This document shows positions 9,857 to 21,857 of a stretch of DNA of 64,000 nucleotides, one piece after another. Each line of letters opens with the position of its first letter. The stretch's first letter is position 1. Both the position numbers and the translations under genes were made by a program. The stretch lies in contig NW_026516712.1 in assembly GCF_025766255.1 (NCBI RefSeq), positions 62,001-126,000 on the forward strand, given 5' to 3'. The notes under the pieces are model-generated. The model did not search any database, had not been told where the DNA came from, and saw only the letters and a list, made by a program, of their open reading frames with translations. This stretch comes from Zychaea mexicana. Its lineage: Eukaryota > Mucoromycota > Mucoromycetes > Mucorales > Lichtheimiaceae.

Positions 9857-11914
9857 AAAGCAAGAGAACCTCACTAAAAATAATAATACTATCCATGTTT
9901 ATTATGTCTTCTGCATTGTATATCATATTCTTATCCCCGTATTAACTTTTAATAACTAAAACCGAATGGAGGCAATACATTTCTGCTACCTATATATAAT
10001 GCTGCTACCTCTACTATCATGATAGCTGAATGGTGAGGCACGTCATAGTTAAAGAATTATTCAGGAAATGCATAAGCATATATAGAAGATGAAGAAGATG
10101 ACTAGTTGTCTACGCATAGCCGAAATACATTGAACGAACATGGGGCTCATGCTGCTATTAGTAGCTGCACCAGTAAACTGACGATTGTGCTGATGACGAT
10201 GGAGTCTTCCCTTCTCTATTGCTGTATACAGCAGTAACATCTTGCGGTGAAGGCCATAATCGAAACTGCGGCATCGCTCACGTGATTGATTTATCAGAGA
10301 TCAATCTATCTACTTTATATGAATCGATCCACAGAAAGAGTATCAAGTTCTCGATATTGCCAACGTTGCAGACCTAATCTTTTTGGCGACAGGACACTAG
10401 TAGAGAAAACTTAGTATTAATTATAACCAGTAATGTTAATTAAAGACTCCCTTCAACCATAATGACCTTAGATTAAAATGTGCGGGTGGAAGATAGGCAT
10501 CACGATCATTCTAACCATCGGATGAAATTCCAAGATTTAGCGGGGAAGCGGCGAGAAGATCGCTGTATATGATAGTGCTTGTGTTACGATCATTAAGGAA
10601 ATGATATACTCCTTTTGCTTGTACCACCGCTCCACTCACATCACATAAGATACCCTGCTTTTCGGGTGTGGGCGAGCAGCGTAGACCAAAGGCAAATAAT
10701 GCATTAAAATGATACGTACTTTTCCCTTTGAGTGTGTCCATTTTGCATGATGGTTTCATCCTTCAAAACTGCTTACTGATATTGCTACAATATGAAGAGG
10801 TGTTGAATACGTTTCTTTGAATGCTAATTAGTGATTATCAAGAGAAAAAAGTCAACAAGAAAAACTAGAAATATTGAACACGCTAGCGTATATGTATCAT
10901 ATGAAAGAGTGCCTGTTTTTTTGTTCATACGCAACAAGTATTGTAGAGTGTATAGAGCACCCTCATCTTCTTCACCATCCGCTTACTAAGAAAGAGAGAA
11001 AGAGATCAGATATGTGTGTGCCATTATATCCAACAAACATGATATAAGATTATACCAGAAGTTATCAGATCATTTCGGGCTTTTCTTGGATTTTGCTTCG
11101 CTCAATGTCTCCAGCCCGCCCTATAATTCAATGCAGAGATTTCATTCGCGGCCCCCGCCTTTGACGACAAGGTTGTATTGTTGTAGACACCAAAATATAG
11201 AAATCAGATCTTTGTTTCTCTTATATCTCCAGAAAACAAAAACCCTGCATCTTATCGTCTAATACGTGGGGAAATGCATCATCTAGATCTTCTGCTACAC
11301 AAAATGTAAATTTAATCGCGTGAGGTATCCTGAGATTCCCTTTGTCTCCACCATCCTTTAATATGTAGAATAAAACAAAATACCAACAACGTACGAGTAT
11401 GGTCCGAATGGAGCAGATACGTAACGAGAGCGTAAGGGAGAGAGAAAGAGGGGGCCATGAACAAATTGAAACAGTACTACAAAACGCGTTTGCTGTATTA
11501 GTACTGTACTGCTTTTTAATCACGATGATGATCTGATAACTTTTTAAAGAGAAGAAGAAAAAAGGTTTCGCCACAGTATCCAAATGACATCAAAGATTTA
11601 CGCTTGGTCTAGTTGATCAACGTTGAGCGTTCACGCCATAAATAACGAACCCTTAATATGAAATCTGATTGTATGGAACTCGCCCAGCTCCCTAATATCT
11701 TCTTAACAACAAATCTCCAACAGCAAAAAAAAAGATTTTATCAGATCCCTGGCGGAGAAACAAAGATCTGATAACATAATAAGCAAATCTCTTTCCATTA
11801 TATAAATTCATGTATAAAAAGGTTACTTTCGCGTCCTTTTCATCTCTTTCTCTTCTCATACGCATACTCCTGCCTTTTATTACTTACTAGTCCCACTTAA
11901 TATATATATATACC
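9857..11914. other. intergenic region between MscS and PPR genes
   Basis: Two kilobases with little sign of genes. One minus-strand frame at 10759-10511 (82 codons) has protein-like composition (GILCDVSGAVVQAKGVYHF) but no recognised family and no clear splice partners. A pyrimidine-rich stretch at 11832-11880 precedes the PPR gene. Confidence 0.4.
11813..11820 (+). promoter_or_regulatory. TATA box of the PPR gene
   Basis: TATAAAAA stands 95 bp before the PPR start codon and is followed by a CT-rich segment, a usual fungal core-promoter layout. A second TATATAAA lies just upstream near 11799. Confidence 0.45.
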
Positions 11915-14900
11915 ATGCAGCATTCAACACCATTATCTACATCATCATATTCCAACTCCAACTGCGAATCATCATACAAACACAGTCATCATTCTGAACA
12001 TGAAGAGCAGCAACAAAATGAGAAACCAGCAGCCGATCTACCCACTCCTCCACCATCACCTATCGGATCGCCACATCATCACTCTATGGCTGCTACACTT
12101 GAAGCCAATGGTCGAATCCTGGCAGCAAAACGTGAAGGCAACCTAAAGGCGGTCATGTCCGAATTCTGCACTATGAAGAAACAGCAAATTTTATTGACAC
12201 ATCATACCTATAATCTAGTTCTCGACGCACATGCCAATTTGCGTCGAGAAGGAGCGCCGTTGACCAGTATTCTCAAAAGTATGTTATATTCTACATATAT
12301 ATAACATATATATATATATTAAGCACAGAATGCAAACTGAACAGCAAATTTAACTCTTTCTGTTTCAGTTTACGACGAAATGATCCGAGCACACATTCCG
12401 CCCAGTGGTTACACATACACGGTCTTGCTCCGCGTGTTATGTAAGCGGGATGTCGAAGTTCAAAAGACAGTTGCGATGCTTAAACGACAGTCCGCACGCA
12501 CTGGTATTGGTATGGATGATATTGGCCAGCTGGAAGCCGAAGGCAACTTGGGACGCGCTCTAGAGTTGTTTCGAACGGCTGCCGAACAACGCGTGCACGA
12601 GGAATTCGAGGTCGAAATTTACAATCAATTGTTACGCGTTTTGTCACACTATGGTAACACCGTAGATGCACAATTCGTGTACGACCAGCTGCAACATTCG
12701 CCACATGCTCAACCGAATTCCGCCACCTATGCTGCACTGATCAACTTGATGGGCCGTGCCGGTCAGATTCAGTCTGCATTGGATACGTTTGGTCACTATA
12801 CCGCTCTCAAACACACCTTGGGCCAGCATGACGCATCGTACGTATACAATGCATTGGTGGATGCCTATCTCAAGTGCGGCCAATTGGACAAGGCATTGCA
12901 AGTGCTGGAAAAGGACATGGTCAGCGATGGCGTCAAGGTTACAGTGATTCCATACAACTCGATCATTCGACATTACTGCGCGCAAGGTGACATGGAACGG
13001 GCCAGGGAAATCATTGACAAGCTCCAGAACAATGCAGACTTGCCGGTCGCAGATGCAAGCAGCTATGGTCCTATCCTTTCCGCCTACTGTCAATCTGGCC
13101 GTTGGCAGCCGGCGTCCGAAATTTATGCACAATTGGTCAAGACGGATATTGCCAAGGCTTACGGCAATTTGGCTAACTATGCATTGTTATGCATTGCGCA
13201 CGCGCACGGACATCAGGCAGTGGAGGTGATCAAGGACATGCACAAAGCAGGATTAGAACCAGATCCGATACTTAGTACGCGCGTGGTACTGTTTTTCTCT
13301 GGTGTGCCCGAAGCGACCGATGCCCTGTCCGCCGTGTTACAAGCCATGTCACCTCGCACCATCATCAAAGGATCCTCACTGCTGCTACAAACGGTGCTCA
13401 AGATTATGCAAGGTGCGCCGTTGGTGCAAGCATTGGCCCTGGTGCGTGTGGTGGTCGGACCACTTGGATTCCCTACCACTTTGGCGAGTGCTCTGGTCGA
13501 GTGCTGGAGTAACGACAACAAAGAGCAAATCCATCAAACCGATCCACATGAAGACGATGATGTGGATTACGCCCCCTTGGTCGAAGCTGCATTGATGCTA
13601 CCTGCCGAATTCTGCCTCGGCGACGTAGTAATCGATCTTCTCGAGAATCGTCAATTCACTCCACCTGCTCATCAGTTTGCACGTGTTCTGGCGCGTCTCC
13701 AGCAACTCAAGTTTGTCGAAGCCGAGACCAAGTGGAAGGCAGCGGTGGCAACCACGGACGAATCCGAGACACTGTCAAACCAAGTACTTAAGGCGGCGAT
13801 GCGGGGTCATGCGGACGAGGCACTCAGGGTCCTGGAACAGCAAATTTTGAAACGTGGTTTGACGCCATTGCCGGAACCCGCGCGAGACGCTATAGCTTTG
13901 ATTGGCAAACAAGGTCATTTGGATGCTGCTTTGCGCCTGTTCCAGCTGTCCATGGAGGCGTTCAAGGATGACGATGCCCGAGCTAAATACTTGGTGATGA
14001 ATAGTATACTCATTGTGTACGCACAACAAGGCGACATGGTGCCTGCCAAGCAGTACTATGATCAGATCAAGCAGATCGGCTTTTTCCCCGACGGCAACGC
14101 CTATGCATCGTTATTGCTCGGAAGCGCCAAGTGTGCCACGGACGAAGCCACCGATGCGTTGACCATTTACGATGAAGCCAAGCGCCACAATGTCAAGCCT
14201 ACGACATTCTTCTACAATGTGGTTATCTCTAAGCTCGCCAAGGCCCGCAAGCTTGAGCCCGCTCTGCGTCTGTTTGACGAGATGCAGCAGTTCAAGATCG
14301 TGCCCAATTGTATCACATACGGTGCTATCATTTCTGCTTGCGTTCGTGCTGGATCCGAATTGCAAGCCCGGCGTTTGTTCGGCGAAATGTTGTCGGCGCC
14401 ATCGTATCAGCCGCGTGTGGGTCCTTTCAACAACATGATTCAGTTCTATGTGCGTCAGCAACCAAGTCGCGAGCGAGCTCTAGAATATATCATGGAAATG
14501 CGTCGTCGCCGTATCAAGCCCTCTGCACACACATACAAGCTCCTTATGGAAGCCTACTCGACTATCGCACCTTATGACATGCCTACAGCTCATCGCATGC
14601 TCAGTGATATGGAAAAGCGGGACAGGATTCGTCCTCAAGCTACCCACTATGCCACATTGATTTACTCGTACGGATCGCTCCAACGGGATGTCAAGAGCGC
14701 CGAGCAGGTGTTTGCCGAAATGAACAAGGCCAAGGTTGTTCCCGATGAAGCTGTGTACCAAGCCATGCTCGATACACTGATCAGCAACGACAAAATGGAG
14801 CGTGCTGAAGAACTATACCATGAAATGCTCCAGAACATCCGGAAGAGCTGCTCGCCCTATATCGAGAACTTGTTCATCCGCGGATACGGCCAAAAGGGAA

Positions 14901-15136
14901 TGTTAGACAAAGCCGAGGCCCTGTTTGCAGCCATGTCGGACAATCGATTGCTGCGGTCATCGAATAGCAACGAAAAATACGTTGTTGTTCGTGAGCCCAG
15001 CACATATGAAGCCATGGTTCGTGCTTTTCTTGATAACGATCTGATTACCAAAGCCAAGGGAGTACTCGATATGATGGTCAAGCGCGATTTCCCGGAGAAA
15101 GTCGTGGCTGCCGTTGCCGACTTGGTGCTAGAATAA
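11915..15136 (+). CDS. large pentatricopeptide repeat (PPR) protein
   Basis: Predicted 1043 residues from exons 11915-12278 and 12369-15136 (90-nt intron). The body is built of helical PPR units. Clear ones include VYNALVDAYLKCGQLDKALQ, IPYNSIIRHYCAQGDMERAR, FYNVVISKLAKARKLEPALR, ITYGAIISACVRAGSELQAR and ATHYATLIYSYGSL. PPR proteins bind single-stranded RNA, mostly in mitochondria, where they act in processing, stability or translation of organelle transcripts. The first 60 residues are Ser/His/Gln/Pro-rich (HSHHSEHEEQQQNEK) and do not look like a mitochondrial presequence, so location is uncertain; a hidden upstream exon is possible. The second exon is GC-richer and strongly codon-biased compared with the flanks. 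Which organelle RNA it would bind cannot be read from the sequence. Confidence 0.88.
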
Positions 15137-15764
15137 GTAATCAGCGATCATCATTTTGATACACCAACGAAAATTAGAATTTATATAATCCTCTTTCACT
15201 CACTCCACACCACCATTTGTATATATTTATCGTCAACTTCTTATATGTATTTTACTAAGCCCTGTTCCTCATTAGTATACCATTTTTCTTTTGCCCTGTT
15301 TTATTATATGCTCTCTCAATTTCATATGTGCTCCTTAATCAATACTTGTTATTAAAAAAATTCTTTGCTATATTCGTATGCATGAGATTAATGACTAATG
15401 GATCAAGTCTGCTAGAAAAGCCGATAATGTATTGGTACGTGATACGCATTCATGGCAACTGTTCTGATTGCTGGGTTTAGAGAGGAGCAATTAAAAATGA
15501 TGATAATGAGTGAAGTCATATGAAAGCGCATTAAGTGCTACATAGTTGGGGTTATGAGTTGGAAATGTCTAGAAAGGCTGCAATGAACCATTGTCGGCGG
15601 ATTACATAAAATTTATGCTCTGGATGTGCTGCATTGATCTTCTAAGTGAAATGTTTCGGCGGAAAATATTAATCAGAAACTAACACCCCTCCTCCATCCA
15701 ATCACAACAACCAAATATCCGGGTCGCTTCTTTTTCCTCTTTTTCTCCCTCTCTCCCTACACCC
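15137..15764. other. intergenic, PPR 3' flank and ydj1 promoter
   Basis: An AT-rich 3' flank of the PPR gene is followed by the ydj1 promoter. The last 35 bp before the ydj1 start are almost pure pyrimidine (15725-15760). Confidence 0.5.
15562..15574 (+). promoter_or_regulatory. imperfect heat-shock element upstream of ydj1
   Basis: GAAatGTCtaGAA matches the three-unit pattern GAAnnTTCnnGAA with one substitution, 191 bp before the ydj1 start codon. Ydj1-type genes are classic targets of heat-shock factor, so the match is plausible, but a motif this short can occur by chance. Confidence 0.35.
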
Positions 15765-17087
15765 ATGGCTCGAGAAACAAAGTATTACGACAGTTTGGGC
15801 GTCGACCCGAAAGCCTCAGAGAGTGAGCTGAAGAAAGCCTATCGTAAGCTTGCATTGAAATACCACCCAGACAAGGTATACCTGAAAAAAAGAATCGCGA
15901 CGTACATGTACATACCACACGCAACCGCTTTTCAAAACGCATACTCATAAAACGAGCAAAAACGAAACTACAATACATAGAACCCGGATGCAGGCGACAA
16001 GTTTAAAGAAATCTCACACGCTTACGAAGTCTTATCCGACCCCGATAAGCGACGGATGTACGATCAGTTTGGTGAAGAAGGCCTGAGCGGTGCCGGCATG
16101 GGCGACACTATGGATGCAAACGATCTCTTTTCACAGCTGTTTGGGGGTGGTCTATTTGGCCAAGGCCAAGGTGGCCGATCGGGTCCACGACGAGGACGTG
16201 ATATGGTGCACCATATGAAAGTGTCCTTGGAAGACTTTTACAATGGCCGAACCAGCAAGATCGCTGTGCAAAAGCACGTCATATGCAAAGACTGTGATGG
16301 CCGTGGTGGCAAAGAAGGCGCAGTCAAAGTGTGTGGAAAGTGCAAGGGTAATGGTTTTACAGTCTCGATGCGACAAATGGGTCCCATGGTCCAACAAGTC
16401 CAGCAGCCGTGTGCAGAGTGTCGTGGCCAAGGAGAAATCATTGATGAAAAGAACAAGTGCAAGACGTGCAATGGCAAAAAAGTTGTCGACGACCGTAAAG
16501 TGTTTGAGGTGCATATTGACAAAGGCATGCGCGATGGACAAAAGATCACATTTGCAGGTGAAGGTGACCAGACACCTGGCATTGAAGCTGGCGATATCGT
16601 GGTTGTGCTCAACCAGAAGCCTCATCCACACTTTGTACGAAAAGGGGACGATCTTGTTTATGAAGCTAAGATCGATTTACTTACGGCGCTTGCTGGAGGT
16701 CGATTTTCAATACCCCATTTGGATGATCGTGTCCTTGTTGTCACGATCCAGCCCGGTGAGGCAATCCGGTCAGGCCAGGTCAAGGTCATCGAGCACGAAG
16801 GCATGCCCACATATCGCCACCACGACAAGGGCAACATGGTCGTCAAGTTCACGATCGACTTCCCACCGCCCAATTGGACCGATCCCGACACTATTGCCAG
16901 ATTGGAATCCATTTTGCCACCCCGAAGCAGCCTACCGCCATACGGTGATAAACATCCCGAGGAAGTTACTATGCAAGATGCAAACGAACAACAACAATCC
17001 AGAGCTAGTAACCAGCAGCAATTCATGGATGTCGATGAAGACGAAGAAGGTCAAGGGGGTCCGGGTGTCCAGTGTGCACAGCAGTAG
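15765..17087 (+). CDS. ydj1: type I DnaJ/Hsp40 co-chaperone, Ydj1-like
   Basis: Predicted 405 residues from exons 15765-15875 and 15981-17087. It stimulates the ATPase of cytosolic Hsp70 and delivers unfolded clients. The J domain (residues 1-65) has the essential HPD in KYHPDK, exactly at the exon junction. A G/F-rich segment ([14 protein letters not shown]) follows. The zinc-finger domain has four CxxCxGxG-type repeats ([32 protein letters not shown]). The C-terminal client-binding domain has the usual length. The last four residues, CAQQ, form a CaaX box, so the protein is probably farnesylated and tethered to ER or other membranes like yeast Ydj1 and human DNAJA. It converges with rpn6; coding ends lie 96 bp apart. 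Confidence 0.95.
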
Positions 17088-17183
17088 AAAATTAAGAAGC
17101 AAAGCCCACACATTTAAAGAAAAAGAACCGTATATTATATTGATCCATCACTTTGTTCCTCTACAACAGCCTAATCTCCAGCA

Positions 17184-19221
17184 TTAAGAAAGCTTTGCAG
17201 CCTAAAAGAAACCAAGAATAATAAAAACCATCAATATACTTTCTCTTGCTATTGCAACTTCGCATCTTTCGTTCTGCCTTTACCTTTTGGTACAAACTGG
17301 TAACAACTTTATCGACTTGCTTGAGAGTATCGATGGCAGTCTCATATGTTTTCTATTCATCCCTCAGTCAGTTACCATAGTCAACAGAACTAAAAAGAGA
17401 TATTTTATATGTCCTGAGTGCTTACATCTTCCTCTGGTTCATCAAACACAATTAAGCATCCTGCTCCTTGGTCAAGGATGCCATGGAATGCCTTGTCCAG
17501 GATCATTTGTGATAACCTAAAACCCGACTCTCAGTTAGCATATCTATTCCCTACTTCTCTGTTTCTCCGAAACTTGACAGCACTAGACTGTACATACTTA
17601 TTTTCGACTTGCTGTGTTGGGAGCTTAACGACATCGGCAATATGAGAAATCTCCACTCGAGAGAATGGTTCGATGATGCGGACAAGGTTCTGCTCAAGAA
17701 GGGTGTCATAGAGGGCAGCCAGCTGAGTGCGGATGATAGGGTCGTCGTTAAGTTCTAATCAATATATAAAAGATGTCAGTTTTCTCTTGAACTCTTCACT
17801 TATCTGGATCCATCTCTATCCGTACTCCTTTTTCAGTCACTTACCATTTGTGTAGGTTGCAAGGGCTGTTTCAAATTCTTGCAAGTTTCTGTTTTGATGT
17901 GCATTGGCAACTGCCTTCATTGCCTCGATATCTGCACCCGAGTATCGCAGTGCCATCTTGCCGCCAAGAATCGAATGGATATCCTCAGGCTACAAAGAAC
18001 AATCGTTAATATGACTATCCAAACTTATAATCGCGCTCCCTCTCCTGCATACAATCAAGAGAAACGGTTGATAGCTATCGTACCAAGTTGAGCATGATTT
18101 TACACAGAAGCATGTACTTTAGTGCCAAAACAGCCTTGTTATCATCTTGGCTCGAGTATCCTTCAAATGCTTCGAAAAAGTACGAATACGCAGTCTTGTA
18201 ATCCTTCTCCTCGGAATGCAAAACACCAGACTGCATATCCAAAGCAGCTTGTAAAAGTGGTGGACAATAGATGGCATTGGCCGACGTTCGTGCGGATGTG
18301 AGTGCTGCCTAAGATCGTTCACGTGTACACATACAGAGGCGAATTAGCTCACATATTATCCAAGCACAACTATTCTCCCTCGTTCATCACTTTAATCATC
18401 ATCACCTAGATCAGAACATTACTTACTCTTGCTTTAGGCAGATTTCGCAGGGCATGGCATACTCTGCTTTCCAACAACTGAACTTCAACCAGCACCATTT
18501 TGTCGTCCAAACGCTTCAACTCCTTGAGCAGCTGGGAGATTAAGCTTAGCGATTCGTGGTACATTTTGTTATCGAGGTAGAGTGCAACGAGGCGTGTCTC
18601 CAACGACTGCTTTAGAAAGATACGCTTTTCCTCCACAGACCAGGCAATTGTTTCTTTGCATACGTCGATTTGAAGTGGCAAGCAGTTGGGTATGGCGCCG
18701 AAATGATCAATCATTGTTCGAACTATAAATGTGTGTGTATTTCCATAGATAATGCGTTAGCATAACATCTAATATAAGTGTCCTTTCCTTTCTCTTTTTA
18801 TAAAACATCCCTCCCGTTCTCTTTCTCTTTTTTTCTTTGATACTTGCTCAACTTGGCTGTCTTTGCTTTAGCAATGGAACCCATAAAGGAACGCGATGAG
18901 CGAATTAAACCAGCAAGTTCCTGAGCCAAACTATTAATATGATTTTTTTTACAAGATTAGGTTTCTAGAATCTTAAAATGGTAACGCAGCTCAAATAAAA
19001 AACAAGGTATTGAAGATTTACCCAAGGTCGCGATAGAGCTGTCCGAGATGGACAAGAGCGTATTCTTGTTCCTTCAGTACTTCTTCGTTCGCGGATTGCT
19101 CTGACAAGACGGAATTGTACAAGGCAATGGCTTGTTCAATCTGTTTTGCATTCTTTAACTCTTCTGCTTGTCTGAGACGTTCTGTTGGTGGTTCAGCGTT
19201 CTTTTGTGTAGCCGTGACCAT
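17184..19221 (-). CDS. rpn6: 26S proteasome lid subunit Rpn6 (PSMD11)
   Basis: Predicted 427 residues, close to human PSMD11 (422). Exons: 19221-19022, 18930-18848, 18722-18427, 18308-18084, 17989-17845, 17754-17598, 17516-17426, 17352-17284, 17201-17184. Rpn6 is a lid scaffold that clamps the 20S core to the 19S base. Hallmarks are the TPR-like helical solenoid with [20 protein letters not shown] and [18 protein letters not shown], then the PCI domain with [33 protein letters not shown] and [20 protein letters not shown]. Intron 2 (18847-18723) uses a GC donor (GCAAGT), needed to keep frame (TAKL-IRTM). The last exon is 18 nt and codes AAKLS plus the stop, matching the family terminus. Confidence 0.93.
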
Positions 19222-19340
19222 GGTGAAAATCGATTTGTTGAGCTGAATTTATAGAAAAGAAAACGGTGGATCGCAGAAAAGGTGTGTTCGTAACCACCCT
19301 CCACCCCTTTGAACATTACGCGTCTTTGGAAATCTCCGCT

Positions 19341-19368
19341 CACTGGCGCTGACAGTGGGTCGCCAGTG
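19341..19368. promoter_or_regulatory. inverted repeat in the rpn6 promoter
   Basis: CACTGGCG (19341-19348) and CGCCAGTG (19361-19368) form a perfect 8-bp inverted repeat with a 12-bp spacer, 120-147 bp upstream of the rpn6 start. Dyads of this shape often bind dimeric regulators. Proteasome genes are commonly co-regulated through a shared box, so this is a candidate; the identity of a binder is unknown. Confidence 0.35.
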
Positions 19369-19473
19369 AAAAGTGTGTACTGCACAGGCATGATGATGGG
19401 TAGCATTTATCACTTTTTCTTTTATTGTTTTTCTTTTCTCAAACATGGCTTCTAGAGATTGCCCATTTTTGAC

Positions 19474-20447
19474 TTAACGCCATGAATCGAGGTCTTCTGG
19501 ATTGACATATACATTTTCTCCATTTTCTCGTATCGTTTCCCGCATCTTATCTCGGGCTAGCGGTTTTCGCATATCTAATTGGGAATATATAAGCAGACGA
19601 TAAATGATCATGATTTTCCTCATGTAAGCGTCATAATAATTACTGGTTTAGAAGAGACAAAAAAGTCCTTACCATAAGCATCCTCATTTGTTGCTCCGGA
19701 GTAATAGTTCCGTACACGACGATATACTGAATAGCCAAATTTACGATACATGCCTATGGCCACTGCATTGGATACACGCACATATAGATCCACGAACCAT
19801 CCATTGTATCTAAATTGAGAAAGTCATGTTAAGGTCTTCCTTGAACAGTGCAATAATATACGCTAGAATATCACATCTTTTGCTTACGTTTTCTCGGACA
19901 CTTCTTCAAGCAGGTTCATCATGCCATCGGCCAAACCCAATCGACGATATTCAGGAGCAACTGTGATGGCCGTAACGTGCCCGTGCCAGTTCTTGCCAGT
20001 ACCTTCAGCCTTACCCATCACTATTATTTAAAATACTTAGCATTCAGTGTTCTTTTTCCGTCGAGTAACAAGTAAGGTGATGGTTAAGAAAGGAATATAT
20101 GCTATCTGTAGTCCTTCACTTACCATAACCCATGAGACGATCCTGTGGAGACATTTGTACACAGAATAGATCGGGCCATTGTGCGAGGTATTGCAGATAG
20201 AATGAGATGTTATACTACATCAAAAGAATGACGATAAGTCGCTCAGATAACCAAAAGAACGCGTGCCCTTTTTTTTCGAGGGAAACTCTAACTTACAGTT
20301 TCTGTCAAAACATCGAGATTGCTGCAAAGTGGAAGAGAAAGCAAGACGGAAACATGGTAAGCATGTGCAAAATACATATTTGAGGAGGACTTACACATTA
20401 TTGAATTCAAAAAGATCGGTTGCTTTGAATCGTCGTAGTAAGCTCAT
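19474..20447 (-). CDS. naa20: N-terminal acetyltransferase B catalytic subunit Naa20/Nat3
   Basis: Predicted 179 residues from exons 20447-20395, 20321-20297 (25 nt), 20214-20124, 20020-19888, 19809-19673 and 19574-19474. NatB acetylates nascent proteins beginning Met-Asp/Glu/Asn/Gln at the ribosome, together with Naa25. The start MSLLRRFKATDLFEFNNVNL and the segment LTETYNISFYLQYLAQWP are diagnostic. The GNAT acetyl-CoA loop is VAPEYRRLGLADGMMN (Q/RxxGxG/A type). VDLYVRVSNAVAIGMYRKFG and YSVYRRVRNYYS complete the fold, and EDAYDMRK is the usual end. Length agrees with the family (about 178). All splice junctions keep phase. Confidence 0.95.
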
Positions 20448-20776
20448 GATTCTTGGAGGAGCGGCAAGTGCAGGAAGAAGGCTGGGTAACCCAATAATAA
20501 GCTGGCTTTTCAGACGAAATTGATATATGGATGTTCAACGTCAAGCAGAAAGCCTGTGGCACTGCATGATTTTGCCCACATCACACACAAGAAATAAACG
20601 ACATATGAAGATAACGCAACCATTGATACTCGCCAAAACATATATACCAAAGGGCCTTACTTATGTAATCAACGCACGCTGCTTTATATCCGTACACGAG
20701 GTATTAAGCAAAAATGAAAAGGGCAGACTGAGAAACAAAATTTCTTTTCCCTCTATTCATAACTACTTATCACAAT

Positions 20777-21535
20777 ATGGTTCTATGTGCGATCTGTAAC
20801 GATCAAGATAGCAAATACAAATGTCCAACATGCAAAGCACCATAGTACGTTTAGCCATTTATCTCCATTTGATTCTTACTTGAGAAATAATAAATGAATA
20901 CATTCTGAACCAATGTGCAAAATCAGTTGCTCGATCGCGTGCTTCAAAAATCACAAGTGTAAGTTGCTCTTTCTCGTGTTACCTTACTACTTGAGCAAAC
21001 CTGCTTATCTCCGAGCCTTTTAACATACATTAGTAGAACCGTGCCAGCCAGCACCAGCAACGGCACCTACATCATCATCTTTTTCAGCAGGTTCGCGATT
21101 TCTGGATTGTAGTTCGTGTCTCTTTAGCAGGAGTTACTAAAGGACGTGTATTACATTATCTTTTGATAGGTGGTGAAAGAAAGCAGTTGGCAATAGAAAA
21201 TGCCGATGAAGACGACCCAAGTCGTTTAACAGAAAACCAGCTTACATCAATAGGTATGTATAACGCAATATATTAAAAAGAGAGGAGATATATACAAAAA
21301 GAAAAAAACAACTATGGCTGATAACCCATACAATATGTATAATAATAAAATAGCACATTCGTCCGACATAGCGAAATATCTTCAGGACCCTCAGTTACGT
21401 GACTGGGTCGCACGGATCGACCGGTCGACTGAGGCCGAGAAAGAGTTAGAAGATGCACGGGCAGCTGATCCAAAGCTTGAAGCATTCATCCAATTGCTTC
21501 TCAAGACAACGGGTCATGAGCGTAACACTAATTGA
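20777..21535 (+). CDS. HIT-type zinc finger protein, ZNHIT3/Hit1-like
   Basis: Predicted 140 residues from exons 20777-20844, 20927-20958, 21034-21090, 21170-21253 and 21354-21535. The N-terminus is a zf-HIT domain: CAIC, CPTC, then PYCSIACFKNHK and a final Cys in LEPCQP, giving the Cys/His pattern that binds two zincs. The middle is acidic (ENADEDDPSRL). The C-terminus YLQDPQLRDWVARIDRS then AFIQLLL resembles the PAC-type Rsa1/NUFIP-binding region of ZNHIT3. Hit1/ZNHIT3 helps assemble box C/D snoRNPs in the nucleus. The zinc finger is certain; assignment within the HIT family rests on the C-terminal pattern and small size. An alternative acceptor for exon 3 would change one or two residues. 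Confidence 0.75.
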
Positions 21536-21857
21536 TTCTTGACATAAATAAAAATATAAGATAAAAAACAACATTTTTCGGTTCAGACTGGTGTAAAGGG
21601 AAAGGGATAAGAAAAGTTTTTGTAAAGCATATTTTGAGGAAAGAAAAAGGGTTGGCCATAAGAAAAGAAAGGGGAACATAGCATCGTTCAGAAATAAGAG
21701 GTTTCAGAAAAGGAAAAAGAAGAATTGAAAGGGGAGAGATGGACATATGGTTAGTCAAAGGAAAAAGAAACATATGAAATAATGGAGATTGAAGAAGAAG
21801 AAGACCAAGAAGAGTAAGAAACGAGAGTAAGGACAAAGAATGTAGCCGAAAGAGAAT
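21536..21857. other. convergent intergenic spacer, purine-rich
   Basis: Convergent spacer between the HIT-finger gene and the bZIP gene. It is strongly A/G-rich on the plus strand from about 21590 to 21850 (many GAAAAGAAAG and GAAGAAGAAG runs). No gene seen; probably the 3' UTRs. Confidence 0.5.

Noticed and set aside
16152..17187. Long alternative frames (up to 314 codons) over ydj1
   Set aside because: They overlap the DnaJ frame, lack any domain, and reflect biased codon use.
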